From Streptomyces sp. R302 (GTDB lineage: Bacteria > Actinomycetota > Actinomycetes > Streptomycetales > Streptomycetaceae), in the NCBI RefSeq assembly GCF_012927245.1, contig NZ_JABBGE010000006.1, forward strand, positions 248,001 through 312,000: DNA of 64,000 nt, in the 5' to 3' direction. Every line of letters starts with the position of its first letter. Within the stretch, counting starts at the first letter, position 1. Below the pieces are notes generated by a model that saw only the letters and a list, made by a program, of their open reading frames with translations, had not been told where the DNA came from and did not search any database. Below, in pieces: positions 48,799 through 58,000 of this stretch. Position numbers and translations under genes: made by a program.

Positions 48799-49727
48799 CG
48801 GCTGGCTCCTTGCGTGGTGCGGCGGTTGGAGATCCTGAGGAGGGCGAAGGAGAACGCGAAGGTGGCCAGGGCGAGGACGACGGCCGTGGCGGAGGCGGCG
48901 TGGATGTTCCCGCCGGTGAACGCGTCGTTGTAGACCTTCATCAGGGGGCTCCAGGTGGAGGGGATGCCGTTGGTGAGCGGCTTGAGCGTCATCGGCTCGT
49001 TGAAGACCTGGAGGGTGGCGATGATGGAGAAGAAGAAGGTGAGGACCAGGGAGGGCACCACCATCGGGATCTTGACGCGGAGCGCGATCTGGAGCTCGGA
49101 GCAGCCGTCGAGCTTGGCGGCCTCGTACACCTCGGCGGGCAGGGCGCGCAGCGCGGTGTAGATGACGATCATGTTGAAGCCGGTGCCGCCCCAGACGGCG
49201 ATGTTGGACATCGCGAGGTAGAGCGGGCCGCCGTCCATGAGGTCGGGCTGCGGGAGGCCGGCCTTCTCCAGGAGGTAGTGGAAGGGGCTGACGTCGGGGA
49301 GGTAGAGGAAGCCCCAGAGGACGGCGGCGATGACGCCGGGGACGGCGTACGGGAGGAAGATCGCGAGCCGGGCGAAGGAGCGGCCCCGGACGCGCTCGGC
49401 GTCGAGCAGGAGCGCGAAGAGGAGGGCGAGGCCGAGCATGACGGGGACGACGATGGCGCCGTAGCCGAGGACGCGCAGGGAGCTCGCGAGGAACTCGGAG
49501 TCGGTGAGGGCGGAGGCGTAGTTCTCCAGGCCGGCCCAGACCTCGGACCTGGCGCCCTTGCCGAGGCCGAGACCCTTGATCTCGACCTTGTGGAAGCTGA
49601 GCCGGACCGCGTAGCCGATGGGCAGCGCGAAGAAGAGGACGAAGAGGACGGCGGCCGGCAGGAGAAAGCCGTACGGGGCCGCCTTGACCCCGTACGACCG
49701 GCGCGCGCCCTTGGGGGGCTGCGTCAC
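48795..49727 (-). CDS. Sugar ABC transporter permease (MalF type)
   Basis: A 310-residue permease: VKAAPYGFLLPAAVLFVLFFALPIGYAV as first helix, then five more. The EAA loop is ALPAEVYEAAKLDGCSELQIALRVKIPMV. The start is GTG 49727, which overlaps the binding-protein stop as GTGA. It forms the channel with the MalG-type partner. Confidence 0.92.
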   Translation of the reverse strand: MTQPPKGARRSYGVKAAPYGFLLPAAVLFVLFFALPIGYAVRLSFHKVEIKGLGLGKGARSEVWAGLENYASALTDSEFLASSLRVLGYGAIVVPVMLGLALLFALLLDAERVRGRSFARLAIFLPYAVPGVIAAVLWGFLYLPDVSPFHYLLEKAGLPQPDLMDGGPLYLAMSNIAVWGGTGFNMIVIYTALRALPAEVYEAAKLDGCSELQIALRVKIPMVVPSLVLTFFFSIIATLQVFNEPMTLKPLTNGIPSTWSPLMKVYNDAFTGGNIHAASATAVVLALATFAFSFALLRISNRRTTQGASR

Positions 49728-51040
49728 TTGGCGACCTCGAAGCCCTGCTTGTCGAGGTCGTCGACCGTGGTGTCGCGGACGGCGGTGAGGGCCTTGTCGA
49801 AGGCGGGGGCGGTCTTGGCCTTGGCGGCCTTGCCGAACTCGTCCTTGAAGGCGGTGTAGGCGACGTTCACGTTGGGGCCCCAGGCGGCGGGGGCGGTGGT
49901 CTTCGCGATCTCGGCGGCCTTCGTGTAGAAGTCGGGCTGGTTGGCGAAGTAGTCGGGGGCCTTGGCGAGGGCGCCGCTGGTCTGGGCGGCGGTGGCGGCC
50001 GGGTAGATGCCGCTCTCCTTGACGAGGGCGGCGAGGGCCTCGGGGTCGGTGTTCAGCCAGACGGCGAACTTCGCGGCGGCTTCCTTGTGCTTGGAGTCGC
50101 TGGTGACGGCGGTGGAGGAGCCGCCCCAGCTGCCGGTGGCGTTGTCGCCCTCGGTCCACTGCGGGAGGGGGGCCATGGCCCACTTGCCCTTGGTGGCGGG
50201 GGCGGCGGTGGTGAGGGTGCCGGGGGCCCAGACGGCGGAGACCCAGGCGATCTGCTCGCCGGTGTCGAGGGCCTTGTTCCAGGCGGGGGTGTACATGGGC
50301 TGGTTGTCGATGGCGCCCTCGGCGACGAGGCCGCCCCAGAAGTCGGTGACCTTCTTGGTGGCGGCGTCGTCGATGCCGACCTTCCAGGTGTCGCCCTCGA
50401 AGGTCCACCACTGGGCGCCGGCCTGCTGGGAGAGGCCGGCGAAGAGGCCGGCGTCGTTGGCGGAGAAGGTGGTGAGGGACTTCTCGGGGGCCTTCTTCTT
50501 CAGCGCGCGGGCGGTCTCGGCGAAGGCGTCCCAGGTGGTGGGGACGGTGAGGCCGTACTGCTTGAAGAGGTCCTCGCGGTAGAAGAACATCAGCGGGCCG
50601 GAGTCCTGCGGGAGGGCGTAGACCGCGTCGCCGCCGAGGGTGGTCTGCTGCCAGATGCCGGGGGCGAACTGCTTCTCGGCGCCCTGGACCTCGCGGCCTA
50701 TGTCGGCGAGGGCGTCGTTGGTGACGAGGGTGGGCAGGGCCTGGTACTCGGCCTGGACCAGGTCCGGCCCCTTGTGGGCCTTCGCGGCGGTGATGATCTT
50801 GGTGACGAGGTCGTCGCCGGAGGCCTGCTTCTGCACCGTGACCTGGATGTCGGGGTGCTTGGCGTTCCAGAGGGCGGCGACCTTGTCCATGCCGGGCGCC
50901 CAGGCCCAGTAGGTGAGCTTGACGGGGCCGGAGGAGGCGCCCGTCCCGTCGCCGGAGTCGGATCCACAGGCGGTGAGCGCGGTGGCACCGAGGAGCACGG
51001 CGGTGGCGGCGGCGAGGCTGCGGCGCGTGAGCTGGGGCAT
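49724..51040 (-). CDS. Sugar ABC transporter substrate-binding lipoprotein
   Basis: A 438-residue lipoprotein. The twin-arginine-like TRRSLAAATAVLLGATALTAC ends in the lipobox LTAC (cysteine about residue 25). The rest is a type 1 solute-binding protein (KLTYWAWAPGMDKVAALWNAKHPDIQVTV, YALPQDSGPLMFFYREDLFKQYGL, SWGGSSTAVTSDSKHKEAAAKFAVWL). It is first in the importer operon and divergent from the beta-galactosidase; galacto-oligosaccharides are the likely cargo. Confidence 0.92.
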   Translation of the reverse strand: MPQLTRRSLAAATAVLLGATALTACGSDSGDGTGASSGPVKLTYWAWAPGMDKVAALWNAKHPDIQVTVQKQASGDDLVTKIITAAKAHKGPDLVQAEYQALPTLVTNDALADIGREVQGAEKQFAPGIWQQTTLGGDAVYALPQDSGPLMFFYREDLFKQYGLTVPTTWDAFAETARALKKKAPEKSLTTFSANDAGLFAGLSQQAGAQWWTFEGDTWKVGIDDAATKKVTDFWGGLVAEGAIDNQPMYTPAWNKALDTGEQIAWVSAVWAPGTLTTAAPATKGKWAMAPLPQWTEGDNATGSWGGSSTAVTSDSKHKEAAAKFAVWLNTDPEALAALVKESGIYPAATAAQTSGALAKAPDYFANQPDFYTKAAEIAKTTAPAAWGPNVNVAYTAFKDEFGKAAKAKTAPAFDKALTAVRDTTVDDLDKQGFEVAK

Positions 51041-51100
51041 GGGTGGTTCTCCCTGACCGAAAGGGGCCTCTCCATCGGACGGAGAGGCCGACCATGCATC

Positions 51101-51142
51101 TGTGAGCGTTCACAGTAGAGAAACGTTCCGGACACTTGTCAA
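51101..51142 (-). promoter_or_regulatory. Promoter and operator of the galactan importer
   Basis: Read on the minus strand: TTGACA (51142-51137), 19 bases, TACTGT (51117-51112). The operator TGTGAGCGTTCACA (51101-51114) overlaps the -10 box. A second half-match, GAAACGTTCC, lies between the boxes. The binding-protein gene starts 60 bases on. Confidence 0.6.
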
Positions 51143-51204
51143 TGGTTGTTCCTGTGCGGTTATGTTGCGTTGCCACTTCGAAATCTGATGTGTGTACGTT
51201 CACA
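51136..51204 (+). promoter_or_regulatory. Promoter and operator of the beta-galactosidase gene
   Basis: On the plus strand TTGTCA (51136-51141) and TATGTT (51161-51166) are candidate boxes with a long spacer. The -35 overlaps that of the opposite promoter base for base. TGTGTACGTTCACA (51191-51204) repeats the operator with two changes and lies downstream of the start point. Confidence 0.5.
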
Positions 51205-51256
51205 GCTGCGGCGATCGAACACCCCCTTCCGTTTCACAGGTGCTCAGGAGAGACTC

Positions 51257-53278
51257 ATGTCTGCCACGACCCCCAAGGGCCTGACCCGGCTCGCGTTCGG
51301 CGGGGACTACAACCCCGAACAATGGCCGGAAAGCGTCTGGCAGGAGGACGTGCGGCTGATGCGGGAGGCCGGCGTCACCATGGTGAGCGTCGGGATCTTC
51401 TCCTGGGCGCTCCTGGAGCCCGAGCCGGGCCGGTACGACTTCGGCTGGCTCGACCGGGTCCTCGACCTGCTGCACGCCCACGGCGTCCGCGTCGACCTCG
51501 GCACCCCGACGGTCGCCCCGCCCGCCTGGTTCTACCGCGCCCACCCCGAGGCGCTGCCCGTCACCCCGGACGGCGTCCGCCTCGCGTACGGCTCGCGCGG
51601 GGCGATCTGCCACAGCTCCCCCGCCTACCGGGAGTCCGCCGCCCGGATCACCACCGAACTGGCCCGCCGCTACGCCGGCCACCCGGCGCTCGCGCTCTGG
51701 CACGTCCACAACGAGTACGGCGTCCCCGTCAGCGCCTGCTACTGCGACGGCTGCGCCGCGCACTTCCGGCGCTGGCTGGACCGCACGTACGGCTCCGTCG
51801 AGGCCGTGAACGAGGCGTGGGGCACCGCCTTCTGGGGCCAGCGGTACGGCTCGTACGAGGAGATCCTGCCGCCCCGCACCACCCCGACCGTCGGCAACCC
51901 GGCCCAGCAGCTGGACTACCGGCGCTTCGCCGACGCCACCATCCGCGAGAACTTCCGCGCGGAGCGGGACATCCTCCACGAGCTGTCCCCGGGGATCCCG
52001 GTGACCACCAACTTCATGACCGCGCTCAGCCAGTGCGACTCGATCGACTACTGGGCGTGGGGCCGCGAGGTCGACCTCGTCACCAACGACCACTACCTGA
52101 TCACCGACGGCCGCCGCACCCACGTCAACCTCGCGATGGCCGCCGACCTCACCCGCTCCGTCGCCGGCGGCGCGCCCTGGCTGCTCCTGGAGCACTCCAC
52201 CTCGGGCGTCAACTGGCAGCCGCGCAACCCGGCGAAGCGGCCCGGCGAGATGGCCCGCAACTCCCTCGCGCACGTGGCCCGCGGCTCCGAGGGCGCCATG
52301 TTCTTCCAGTGGCGGCAGGGCCGGCGCGGCGCCGAGAAGTTCCACTCGGCGATGGTCCCGCACGGCGGCACCGACACCCGGATCTGGCGCGAGGTCGTCG
52401 AACTGGGCGCGGACCTGGGCGCGTTGGAGGAGGTCCGGGGCAGCCGGACCGTCCCGGACGTGGCGATGCTGTGGGACTGGCAGTCCTGGTGGGCGCAGAA
52501 GCTGGAGTGGCGGCCGAACGAGGCGCACGACGCCCGCGAGCGCGCCGACAGCTTCTACGAGACCCTCTACGACCGGCACCTCACGGTGGACTTCGCGCAC
52601 CCCGAGGCCGACCTGTCCGCCTACCCGCTGGTCGTCGTCCCCGCGCTGTACCTGATGACGGAGGCGGCCGGTCAGAACCTGCGGGAGTACGTGGAGAACG
52701 GCGGCACGCTCGTCGTCTCGTACTTCTCCGGGATCGTCGACGAGCACGACGCCGTCCACCCCGGCGCCTACCCGGGCGCCCTGCGGGACGTCCTCGGGCT
52801 GACCGTCGACGAGTGGTCGCCGCTCCTCGACCACGAGCGGGTCGGCCTCGCCGGCCCCGGCGGCGCGGCGCTCACCGGCGACGTGTGGACCGAGTTCGTC
52901 CGCCCGCGCGGCGCCGAGACCGTGTGGACGTACGCGGACGGCCCCGCCGCCGGCGGGCCCGCCGTCACCCGGCACCGGCTCGGGCGCGGCACCGCCTGGT
53001 ACGTCTCCACCCGCCTGGACGCGGCCTCGCTGGACGCGATCGTGGCGGCGGCCGCGGAGGACGCCGGCGTGCCGAGCCGCCCCGCGCTCCCGCGCGACGT
53101 GGAGGTCGTCCGCCGCGCCGGCGCCCACGGCCACTACGTCTTCGTCCTCAACCACACCGCCGAGGAGGCGAAGGTGCCGCTGGACGGCGGCGGCACGGAG
53201 CTGCTCGCCGGCGGCGAGGTGCACGGCACCCTCACCGTCCCTGCGGGCGGTGTCCGGGTCGTCCGCCTCGACGGCTGA
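51257..53278 (+). CDS. Beta-galactosidase, GH42
   Basis: A 673-residue cytoplasmic GH42 enzyme. It starts LAFGGDYNPEQWP, with acid/base E153 in HVHNEYG and nucleophile E312 in LLLEHST. Zinc-site cysteines are C118 and the CYCDGC group (161, 163, 166). The trimerisation and C-terminal domains follow. AGGAGAG precedes ATG 51257. GH42 enzymes cut galactose from galacto-oligosaccharides, here probably those imported by the divergent ABC system. Confidence 0.95.
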   Translation: MSATTPKGLTRLAFGGDYNPEQWPESVWQEDVRLMREAGVTMVSVGIFSWALLEPEPGRYDFGWLDRVLDLLHAHGVRVDLGTPTVAPPAWFYRAHPEALPVTPDGVRLAYGSRGAICHSSPAYRESAARITTELARRYAGHPALALWHVHNEYGVPVSACYCDGCAAHFRRWLDRTYGSVEAVNEAWGTAFWGQRYGSYEEILPPRTTPTVGNPAQQLDYRRFADATIRENFRAERDILHELSPGIPVTTNFMTALSQCDSIDYWAWGREVDLVTNDHYLITDGRRTHVNLAMAADLTRSVAGGAPWLLLEHSTSGVNWQPRNPAKRPGEMARNSLAHVARGSEGAMFFQWRQGRRGAEKFHSAMVPHGGTDTRIWREVVELGADLGALEEVRGSRTVPDVAMLWDWQSWWAQKLEWRPNEAHDARERADSFYETLYDRHLTVDFAHPEADLSAYPLVVVPALYLMTEAAGQNLREYVENGGTLVVSYFSGIVDEHDAVHPGAYPGALRDVLGLTVDEWSPLLDHERVGLAGPGGAALTGDVWTEFVRPRGAETVWTYADGPAAGGPAVTRHRLGRGTAWYVSTRLDAASLDAIVAAAAEDAGVPSRPALPRDVEVVRRAGAHGHYVFVLNHTAEEAKVPLDGGGTELLAGGEVHGTLTVPAGGVRVVRLDG

Positions 53279-53428
53279 CGACCGCTCTCTCCCCCCCGAT
53301 CTCCCCGGGGGCGGCCCGCACCCGCTGCGCCGCCCCCGGGCGAGCCGTACCACCCCGGTCCCCGTCCCCGAGGAACAGCGCCACCGCACCACCACTCCCC
53401 CGTCCGTCACCGTCGAAGGGACTCGACG

Positions 53429-55009
53429 ATGCGTACCACCAGAGGCCGGTTCCGGCTTCGTTCCGCCGCTCTCGCCACCGCGCTCGGCGCGGGGCTGCTG
53501 CTCGCCCCGCTGCCCGCGCAGCAGGCCGTGGCCGCGAGCACGCTCACCAACACCGGCTTCGAGGCCGACGGCACCGGTACGGCGACGCCGTCCGGCTGGT
53601 CGACGTACTCCGCGGCCGGGCAGAACGCCGCCTCGTTCACGGAGGCCGGCGGCCGCAGCGGCGGCTACCGCCTCTCGCACTGGTCGTCGTCCGCGTACAA
53701 GGTCGAGACGTACCAGTACCTCAGCGGGCTCGCCGACGGCACGTACACGCTGAGCGCCTGGGTGCGTTCCGGCGGCGGTCAGAACTCCGCGTATCTCGCC
53801 CTGCGCAACTGCGGGTCCGCCGAGCAGCGCACCGACCTGCCGGTGACCACCAGTTCCTGGATACGGGTCGTGACCTCGGTCAGGGTGGTCGGCGGCGGCT
53901 GCACCGTCAGCATCAACTCCGATGCCAACGCGGGCAATTGGCTCAACGTGGACGACCTGGCCTTCACCTCGGGCTCGACCGGGCTCACCGTGAAGGGCGT
54001 GGACCTGTCCGCGCTGAAGAAGAACGAGGACTTCGGCGCCGCGTACAAGAACGCCTCGGGGACGGCCGGCGATCCGGTCGCGCTCCTCAAGGGCGCGGGC
54101 GCCAACTACGGGCGCCTGAAGGTGTGGGTGAACCCGGCCGACGGCTACAACACCAAGGCGCAGGTCCTCGCCACCGCGAAGCGGATCAAGGCGCAGGGCA
54201 TGAAGCTGCTGGTGGACTTCCACTACTCGGACGTCTGGGCCGACCCGGGCGCCCAGTCCAAGCCTGCGGCGTGGGCGGGGCACTCGTACACGCAGCTGAA
54301 GACGGACGTGTACAACCACACGTACGACGTCCTCAACGCGCTGAAGGCGCAGGGCACCACGGCCGACATGGTGCAGATCGGCAACGAGATCAACACGGGC
54401 ATGCTGTGGCCCGAGGGGTCGACGAGCAACTGGATGCAGCTCGCGGGGCTGCTGAACTCCGGCATCTCGGCGGCGAAGGCGGTGTCGTCGTCGACCCAGA
54501 TCGCGCTGCACCTGGCGAACGGCGGCGACAACACGCTGTACCGCACGTGGTTCGACAACGCCACGGCGCAGGGCGTGAGTTACGACGTGATCGCGCTGTC
54601 CTTCTACGGCTACTGGCACGGGGCGCTGTCCTCGCTCCAGGCCAACCTGGACGACATCTCGGCCCGTTACGGCAAGAAGGTGATGGTCGCGGAGACGGCG
54701 TACCCCTTCCGGCTGGACAGCAAGGACGCACACGAGAACATCATCGACCTGCCGTCGGAGCTGGTCTCGGGCTACCCGGCGTCCTCGGCGGGCCAGTCGG
54801 CGTGGCTGCGTGACGTGATGAACGTGGTGGAGGCCGTCCCGAGCGGCCGGGGCCTCGGCGTCGTCTACTGGGAGCCGGCCTGGACCGCGGTGACCGGCAA
54901 CGGCTGGGACCCGACGGACCCGTCGTCGGGCAACGCCTGGGAGAACCAGGCCCTGTTCGGCTACGACAGCAGGCTGCTGCCGGCGGCGGGCTGGTTCGCC
55001 CACCGGTAG
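53429..55009 (+). CDS. Secreted endo-beta-1,4-galactanase, GH53, with N-terminal binding module
   Basis: A 526-residue secreted enzyme. A signal peptide runs to about residue 36 (LLLAPLPAQQAVAA). A jelly-roll carbohydrate-binding module follows at about 37-182 (LTNTGFEADGTGTATPSGWSTYSA to NWLNVDDLAF). The GH53 barrel runs from about 188 (VKGVDLSALKKNEDFGAAYKNASG) with acid/base E320 in QIGNEINTG and nucleophile E422 in MVAETAYP. It cuts type I arabinogalactan or pectic galactan outside the cell. It follows the GH42 gene by 150 bases. Confidence 0.95.
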   Translation: MRTTRGRFRLRSAALATALGAGLLLAPLPAQQAVAASTLTNTGFEADGTGTATPSGWSTYSAAGQNAASFTEAGGRSGGYRLSHWSSSAYKVETYQYLSGLADGTYTLSAWVRSGGGQNSAYLALRNCGSAEQRTDLPVTTSSWIRVVTSVRVVGGGCTVSINSDANAGNWLNVDDLAFTSGSTGLTVKGVDLSALKKNEDFGAAYKNASGTAGDPVALLKGAGANYGRLKVWVNPADGYNTKAQVLATAKRIKAQGMKLLVDFHYSDVWADPGAQSKPAAWAGHSYTQLKTDVYNHTYDVLNALKAQGTTADMVQIGNEINTGMLWPEGSTSNWMQLAGLLNSGISAAKAVSSSTQIALHLANGGDNTLYRTWFDNATAQGVSYDVIALSFYGYWHGALSSLQANLDDISARYGKKVMVAETAYPFRLDSKDAHENIIDLPSELVSGYPASSAGQSAWLRDVMNVVEAVPSGRGLGVVYWEPAWTAVTGNGWDPTDPSSGNAWENQALFGYDSRLLPAAGWFAHR

Positions 55010-55023
55010 GCCCGCCCGCCCCT

Positions 55024-55058
55024 GAAGGGCCGGACTCCTCGACGGAGTCCGGCCCTTC
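55024..55058. terminator. Bidirectional hairpin terminator
   Basis: GAAGGGCCGGACTCC and GGAGTCCGGCCCTTC form a perfect 15-bp stem with a five-base loop (TCGAC). It lies between the GH53 gene and the convergent dgoD gene and ends in short A/T tracts on either side, so it can serve both. Confidence 0.85.
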
Positions 55059-55067
55059 ATCCGTGTG

Positions 55068-56213
55068 CTACCACTCCGCCAGGGAGCCGTCGTCGCGGCG
55101 CCAGGCCGGGTTGCGCCAGCGGTGTCCGGTCTCGGCGGCCCGTTCCACGGCCTTCGCGTCGACCTGGATGCCGAGGCCGGGGCCGGTGGGCAGGGCCACG
55201 TGCCCGTCCTCGTACCGGAAGACCGAGGGGTCGACGAGGTAGTCGAGGAGGTCGGAGCCGGTGTTGTAGTGGATGCCGAGGCTCTGTTCCTGGATGAGCA
55301 GGTTGGGCGTGGCGAAGCCGACCTGGAGGCAGGAGGCGAGGGCGATCGGGCCGAGCGGGCAGTGCGGGGCGAGGGAGACGTCGTACGCCTCCGCCATGGC
55401 GGCGATCCGGCGGGTCTCGGAGATGCCGCCGGCGTGCGAGAGGTCGGGCTGGGCGACGGCGATGCCCTGGCCGAGGACCTTCTTGAAGTCCCAGCGGGAG
55501 TAGAGGCGTTCGCCGGTGGCGATGGGGATCGAGGTGGCGCGGACGATCTCGCCGATGTGGTCGCTCAGCTCGGGGACGACGGGCTCCTCCACGAAGAAGG
55601 GGAGGTACGGCTCCAGGAGCGGCAGGACCCGGCGGGCCATGGGGAGGGTGAGCCGGCCGTGGAAGTCGATGGCGATGTCGAACGCGTCGCCGACGGCCTC
55701 GCGGATGGAGGCGACCCGGTCGACGATGCCCTGGGTGGCGGCGGGGGTGTCGATGAGCCTCAGCTGGGCGGAGGCGTTCATCTTGATGGCGGTGAAGCCC
55801 TCGTCCTTGCGGGCCAGGGCCTCGCTCGCGACCTCGTCGGGGCGGTCGCCGCCGATCCAGCTGTAGACGCGGACGCGGTCGCGGACGTGGCCGCCGAGGA
55901 GTTCCCAGACGGGGACGCCGAGGGCCTTGCCCTTGATGTCCCACAGGGCCTGGTCGATGCCGGCGACGGCGCTGGAGAGGATCGGGCCGCCCCGGTAGAA
56001 GCCGCCCTTGGTGAGGACCTGCCAGTGGTCCTCGATCCGCATCGGGTCCTGCCCGATCAGGTAGTCGGAGAGTTCGTCGACGGCGGCGGCGACGGTGTGG
56101 GCGCGGCCCTCGACGACGGGTTCGCCCCAGCCGGTGACGCCCTCGTCGGTGTCGATCCGCAGGAAGCACCAGCGGGGGGCGACGAGGTACGTCTTCAGGG
56201 AGGTGATCTTCAC
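55068..56213 (-). CDS. dgoD: D-galactonate dehydratase
   Basis: A 381-residue enolase-superfamily enzyme that follows E. coli DgoD along its length by eye: PRWCFLRIDTDEGVTGWGEPVVEGRAHTV, then GGFYRGGPILSSAVAGIDQALWDIKGKALGVPVWELLGG and YSWIGGDRP. The metal ligands are in IDFHGR, FVEEPV and IATGERL; the acid histidine is in LAPHCPLGPIALA. It ends WRNPAWRRDDGSLAEW as DgoD does. It dehydrates galactonate to KDGal. The start is GTG 56213. Last gene of a five-gene operon. Confidence 0.92.
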   Translation of the reverse strand: MKITSLKTYLVAPRWCFLRIDTDEGVTGWGEPVVEGRAHTVAAAVDELSDYLIGQDPMRIEDHWQVLTKGGFYRGGPILSSAVAGIDQALWDIKGKALGVPVWELLGGHVRDRVRVYSWIGGDRPDEVASEALARKDEGFTAIKMNASAQLRLIDTPAATQGIVDRVASIREAVGDAFDIAIDFHGRLTLPMARRVLPLLEPYLPFFVEEPVVPELSDHIGEIVRATSIPIATGERLYSRWDFKKVLGQGIAVAQPDLSHAGGISETRRIAAMAEAYDVSLAPHCPLGPIALASCLQVGFATPNLLIQEQSLGIHYNTGSDLLDYLVDPSVFRYEDGHVALPTGPGLGIQVDAKAVERAAETGHRWRNPAWRRDDGSLAEW

Positions 56214-56241
56214 TGGTGGTCCTTCACTGGTGGTCCTTCAC
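56214..56241. repeat. 14-bp duplication at SDR/dgoD junction
   Basis: TGGTGGTCCTTCAC occurs twice in tandem (56214-56227, 56228-56241). On the coding strand each unit reads GTGAAGGACCACCA and carries both a GTGA and an AAGGA. The SDR stop is in the distal unit, and dgoD starts after the proximal one. Confidence 0.8.
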
Positions 56242-56990
56242 TTGGAGTCCTTCTTGACGGTCCAGCCGCCGTCGACGACGAGGTTGGTGCCGGTGATGTA
56301 GGCGGCGTCGGCCGAGGCGAGGAAGGCGACGGCGGCGGCGACCTCCTCGGGGCGGCCGAGGCGGGCGAGGGCGGTGGCGTCGGCGGAGAGGCGGCGGCCC
56401 TCCTCGTCGACGTCGTTCCAGACGTCGGTGAGGATCGGGCCGGGCAGCACCGAGTTGAAGCGCACGTCGGGGCCGTACTCGACGGCGAACTGGCGGATCA
56501 GCGCGCACATGCCGCCCTTGGAGGCCGCGTAGGCGGGGTAGCCGGGGAGGCCGAAGTCGGCGTGGACGCTGGAGGTGGCGACGAGGCTGCCGCCCGCGGC
56601 GCGCAGGTCGTCGAGGAAGGTGCGGGCGGCGAGGTAGAGGGAGCGCAGGTTGACGGCGAGCTCGCGGTCCCAGGAGTCGACGGGGAGTTCGTGGGCGGCG
56701 GCCGGGGTGTGGACGAAGGCGTTGCTGTGGAGGACGGAGACGGGGCCGAAGCGCTCGTGGGTCTCCTCGCGCAGCGCGGTCCAGTCGGCCTCGGAGGAGA
56801 CGTCGCACCTGATGTACGCGGCGCGGCCGCCGTCCTCGCGGATGCGGGCGGCGACGGCCTCGCCGGCGGTCGCGGCGATGTCGGCGACGACGACGGCGGC
56901 GCCTTCGCGGGCCAGCCGGGCGGCGCTGGCCGCGCCGATTCCGGAGGCGGCGCCGGTGACGACGGCGGTCTGCCCGGAGAAACGGTTCAT
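56238..56990 (-). CDS. Short-chain dehydrogenase, probable sugar dehydrogenase
   Basis: A 250-residue classical SDR: cofactor motif VTGAASGIGAASA (residues 10-22), ADI at the strand that sets cofactor choice, and catalytic serine in SSVHADFG with YAASK giving tyrosine and lysine. The usual NNAG is SNAF here, an unusual change next to the cofactor. By position it is the candidate galactose dehydrogenase of the route, making the lactone opened by the SMP-30 protein. Substrate is inferred from the operon. Confidence 0.85.
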   Translation of the reverse strand: MNRFSGQTAVVTGAASGIGAASAARLAREGAAVVVADIAATAGEAVAARIREDGGRAAYIRCDVSSEADWTALREETHERFGPVSVLHSNAFVHTPAAAHELPVDSWDRELAVNLRSLYLAARTFLDDLRAAGGSLVATSSVHADFGLPGYPAYAASKGGMCALIRQFAVEYGPDVRFNSVLPGPILTDVWNDVDEEGRRLSADATALARLGRPEEVAAAVAFLASADAAYITGTNLVVDGGWTVKKDSK

Positions 56991-57016
56991 GGGAGGGGCT
57001 TTCTCGGAAGGGGGGT

Positions 57017-58000
57017 TCAGCGGGTGATGTCCTGGGCGGCGAGCAGGCCGAGTTCGGTGCGGTGCGGGATGCCCTCCCAGTCGCCGGGGACGGAGACGGC
57101 GAAGGCGCCGCAGAGGGCGGCGAGCCGGAGCCGCTCCGGGACCGGGGAGCCGTCGAGGAGGGCAGCGAGGTAGCCGGAGACGAAGGCGTCGCCCGCGCCG
57201 ACCGGGTCGACGGCGGTGACGGGGATCGCGGCCCGGATGTGGAAGGCGCCTCCGGTGACGGTCAGGGCGCCGTCGGCGCCGAGTTTGAGGACGGCCTCGG
57301 CGGGGCCGAGCCGGGTGAGGGCGCGGGCCATCTCCTCCGGTTCGCCGTCGGGGACGAAGAGGGCGGCCTCCTCGGGGCCGGCGAAGACCAGGTCGGTGTA
57401 CGGGAGGAGGCGGCCGAGGACCTCGGCGGCCTCGGCGCGGCTCCACAGGCGCTCGCGGTGGTTGACGTCGAGGGAGACGGTGACGCCGGCGGCCCGGGCG
57501 AGGGCCACGGCGTGCTCGACGGCGGCGCGGGCGGTGGCGCTCAGGGCGGGGGTGATGCCGGTGACGTGGAGGATCCGGGCGCCGGTGATGCGGGCCTCGT
57601 CGAGGTCGCCGGGGGCGAGGCGGGAGCCGGCGAGGCCGGCCCGGTAGTAGCCGACGCGGAGCCGGTCGGCGGTGCGGCGCTCGCGGAGCATCAGGCCGGT
57701 GGGGGCGTCGGGGTCGGTGCGAGCGCCGGTGACGTCGACGCCCTCGGCGCGCAGTCCGGCCAGGATCATCGCGCCGGCCGCGTCGTCGCCGACCCGCCCG
57801 GTCCAGGCGGCGGTGTGGCCGAGCCTGCTGACGCCGACGGCGACGGTGGCCTCGGCGCCGGCCCAGCCGAGCCGCAGCGGGGCGCCGTTGGCGAACGGTC
57901 CGGGGGTGGTGGCGGCGGCGACGGCCATGGCCTCGCCGAGGGTCACCAGGGCCGGGGCGGATGCGGAGACCGGTCCACGCGCGCGTGCGGGGTGCGTCAT
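57017..58000 (-). CDS. PfkB-family sugar kinase, probable KDG/KDGal kinase
   Basis: A 327-residue ribokinase-like enzyme. TLGEAMAVAAATTPGPF opens the fold, and VDPVGAGDAFVSGYLAALL carries the catalytic aspartate (GAGD). LDVNHRERLW fits the KdgK branch. In the operon it should phosphorylate 2-keto-3-deoxygalactonate. Note that it is a PfkB enzyme, not the separate DgoK family of E. coli. ATG 58000 overlaps the upstream aldolase stop as ATGA. Confidence 0.88.
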   Translation of the reverse strand: MTHPARARGPVSASAPALVTLGEAMAVAAATTPGPFANGAPLRLGWAGAEATVAVGVSRLGHTAAWTGRVGDDAAGAMILAGLRAEGVDVTGARTDPDAPTGLMLRERRTADRLRVGYYRAGLAGSRLAPGDLDEARITGARILHVTGITPALSATARAAVEHAVALARAAGVTVSLDVNHRERLWSRAEAAEVLGRLLPYTDLVFAGPEEAALFVPDGEPEEMARALTRLGPAEAVLKLGADGALTVTGGAFHIRAAIPVTAVDPVGAGDAFVSGYLAALLDGSPVPERLRLAALCGAFAVSVPGDWEGIPHRTELGLLAAQDITR

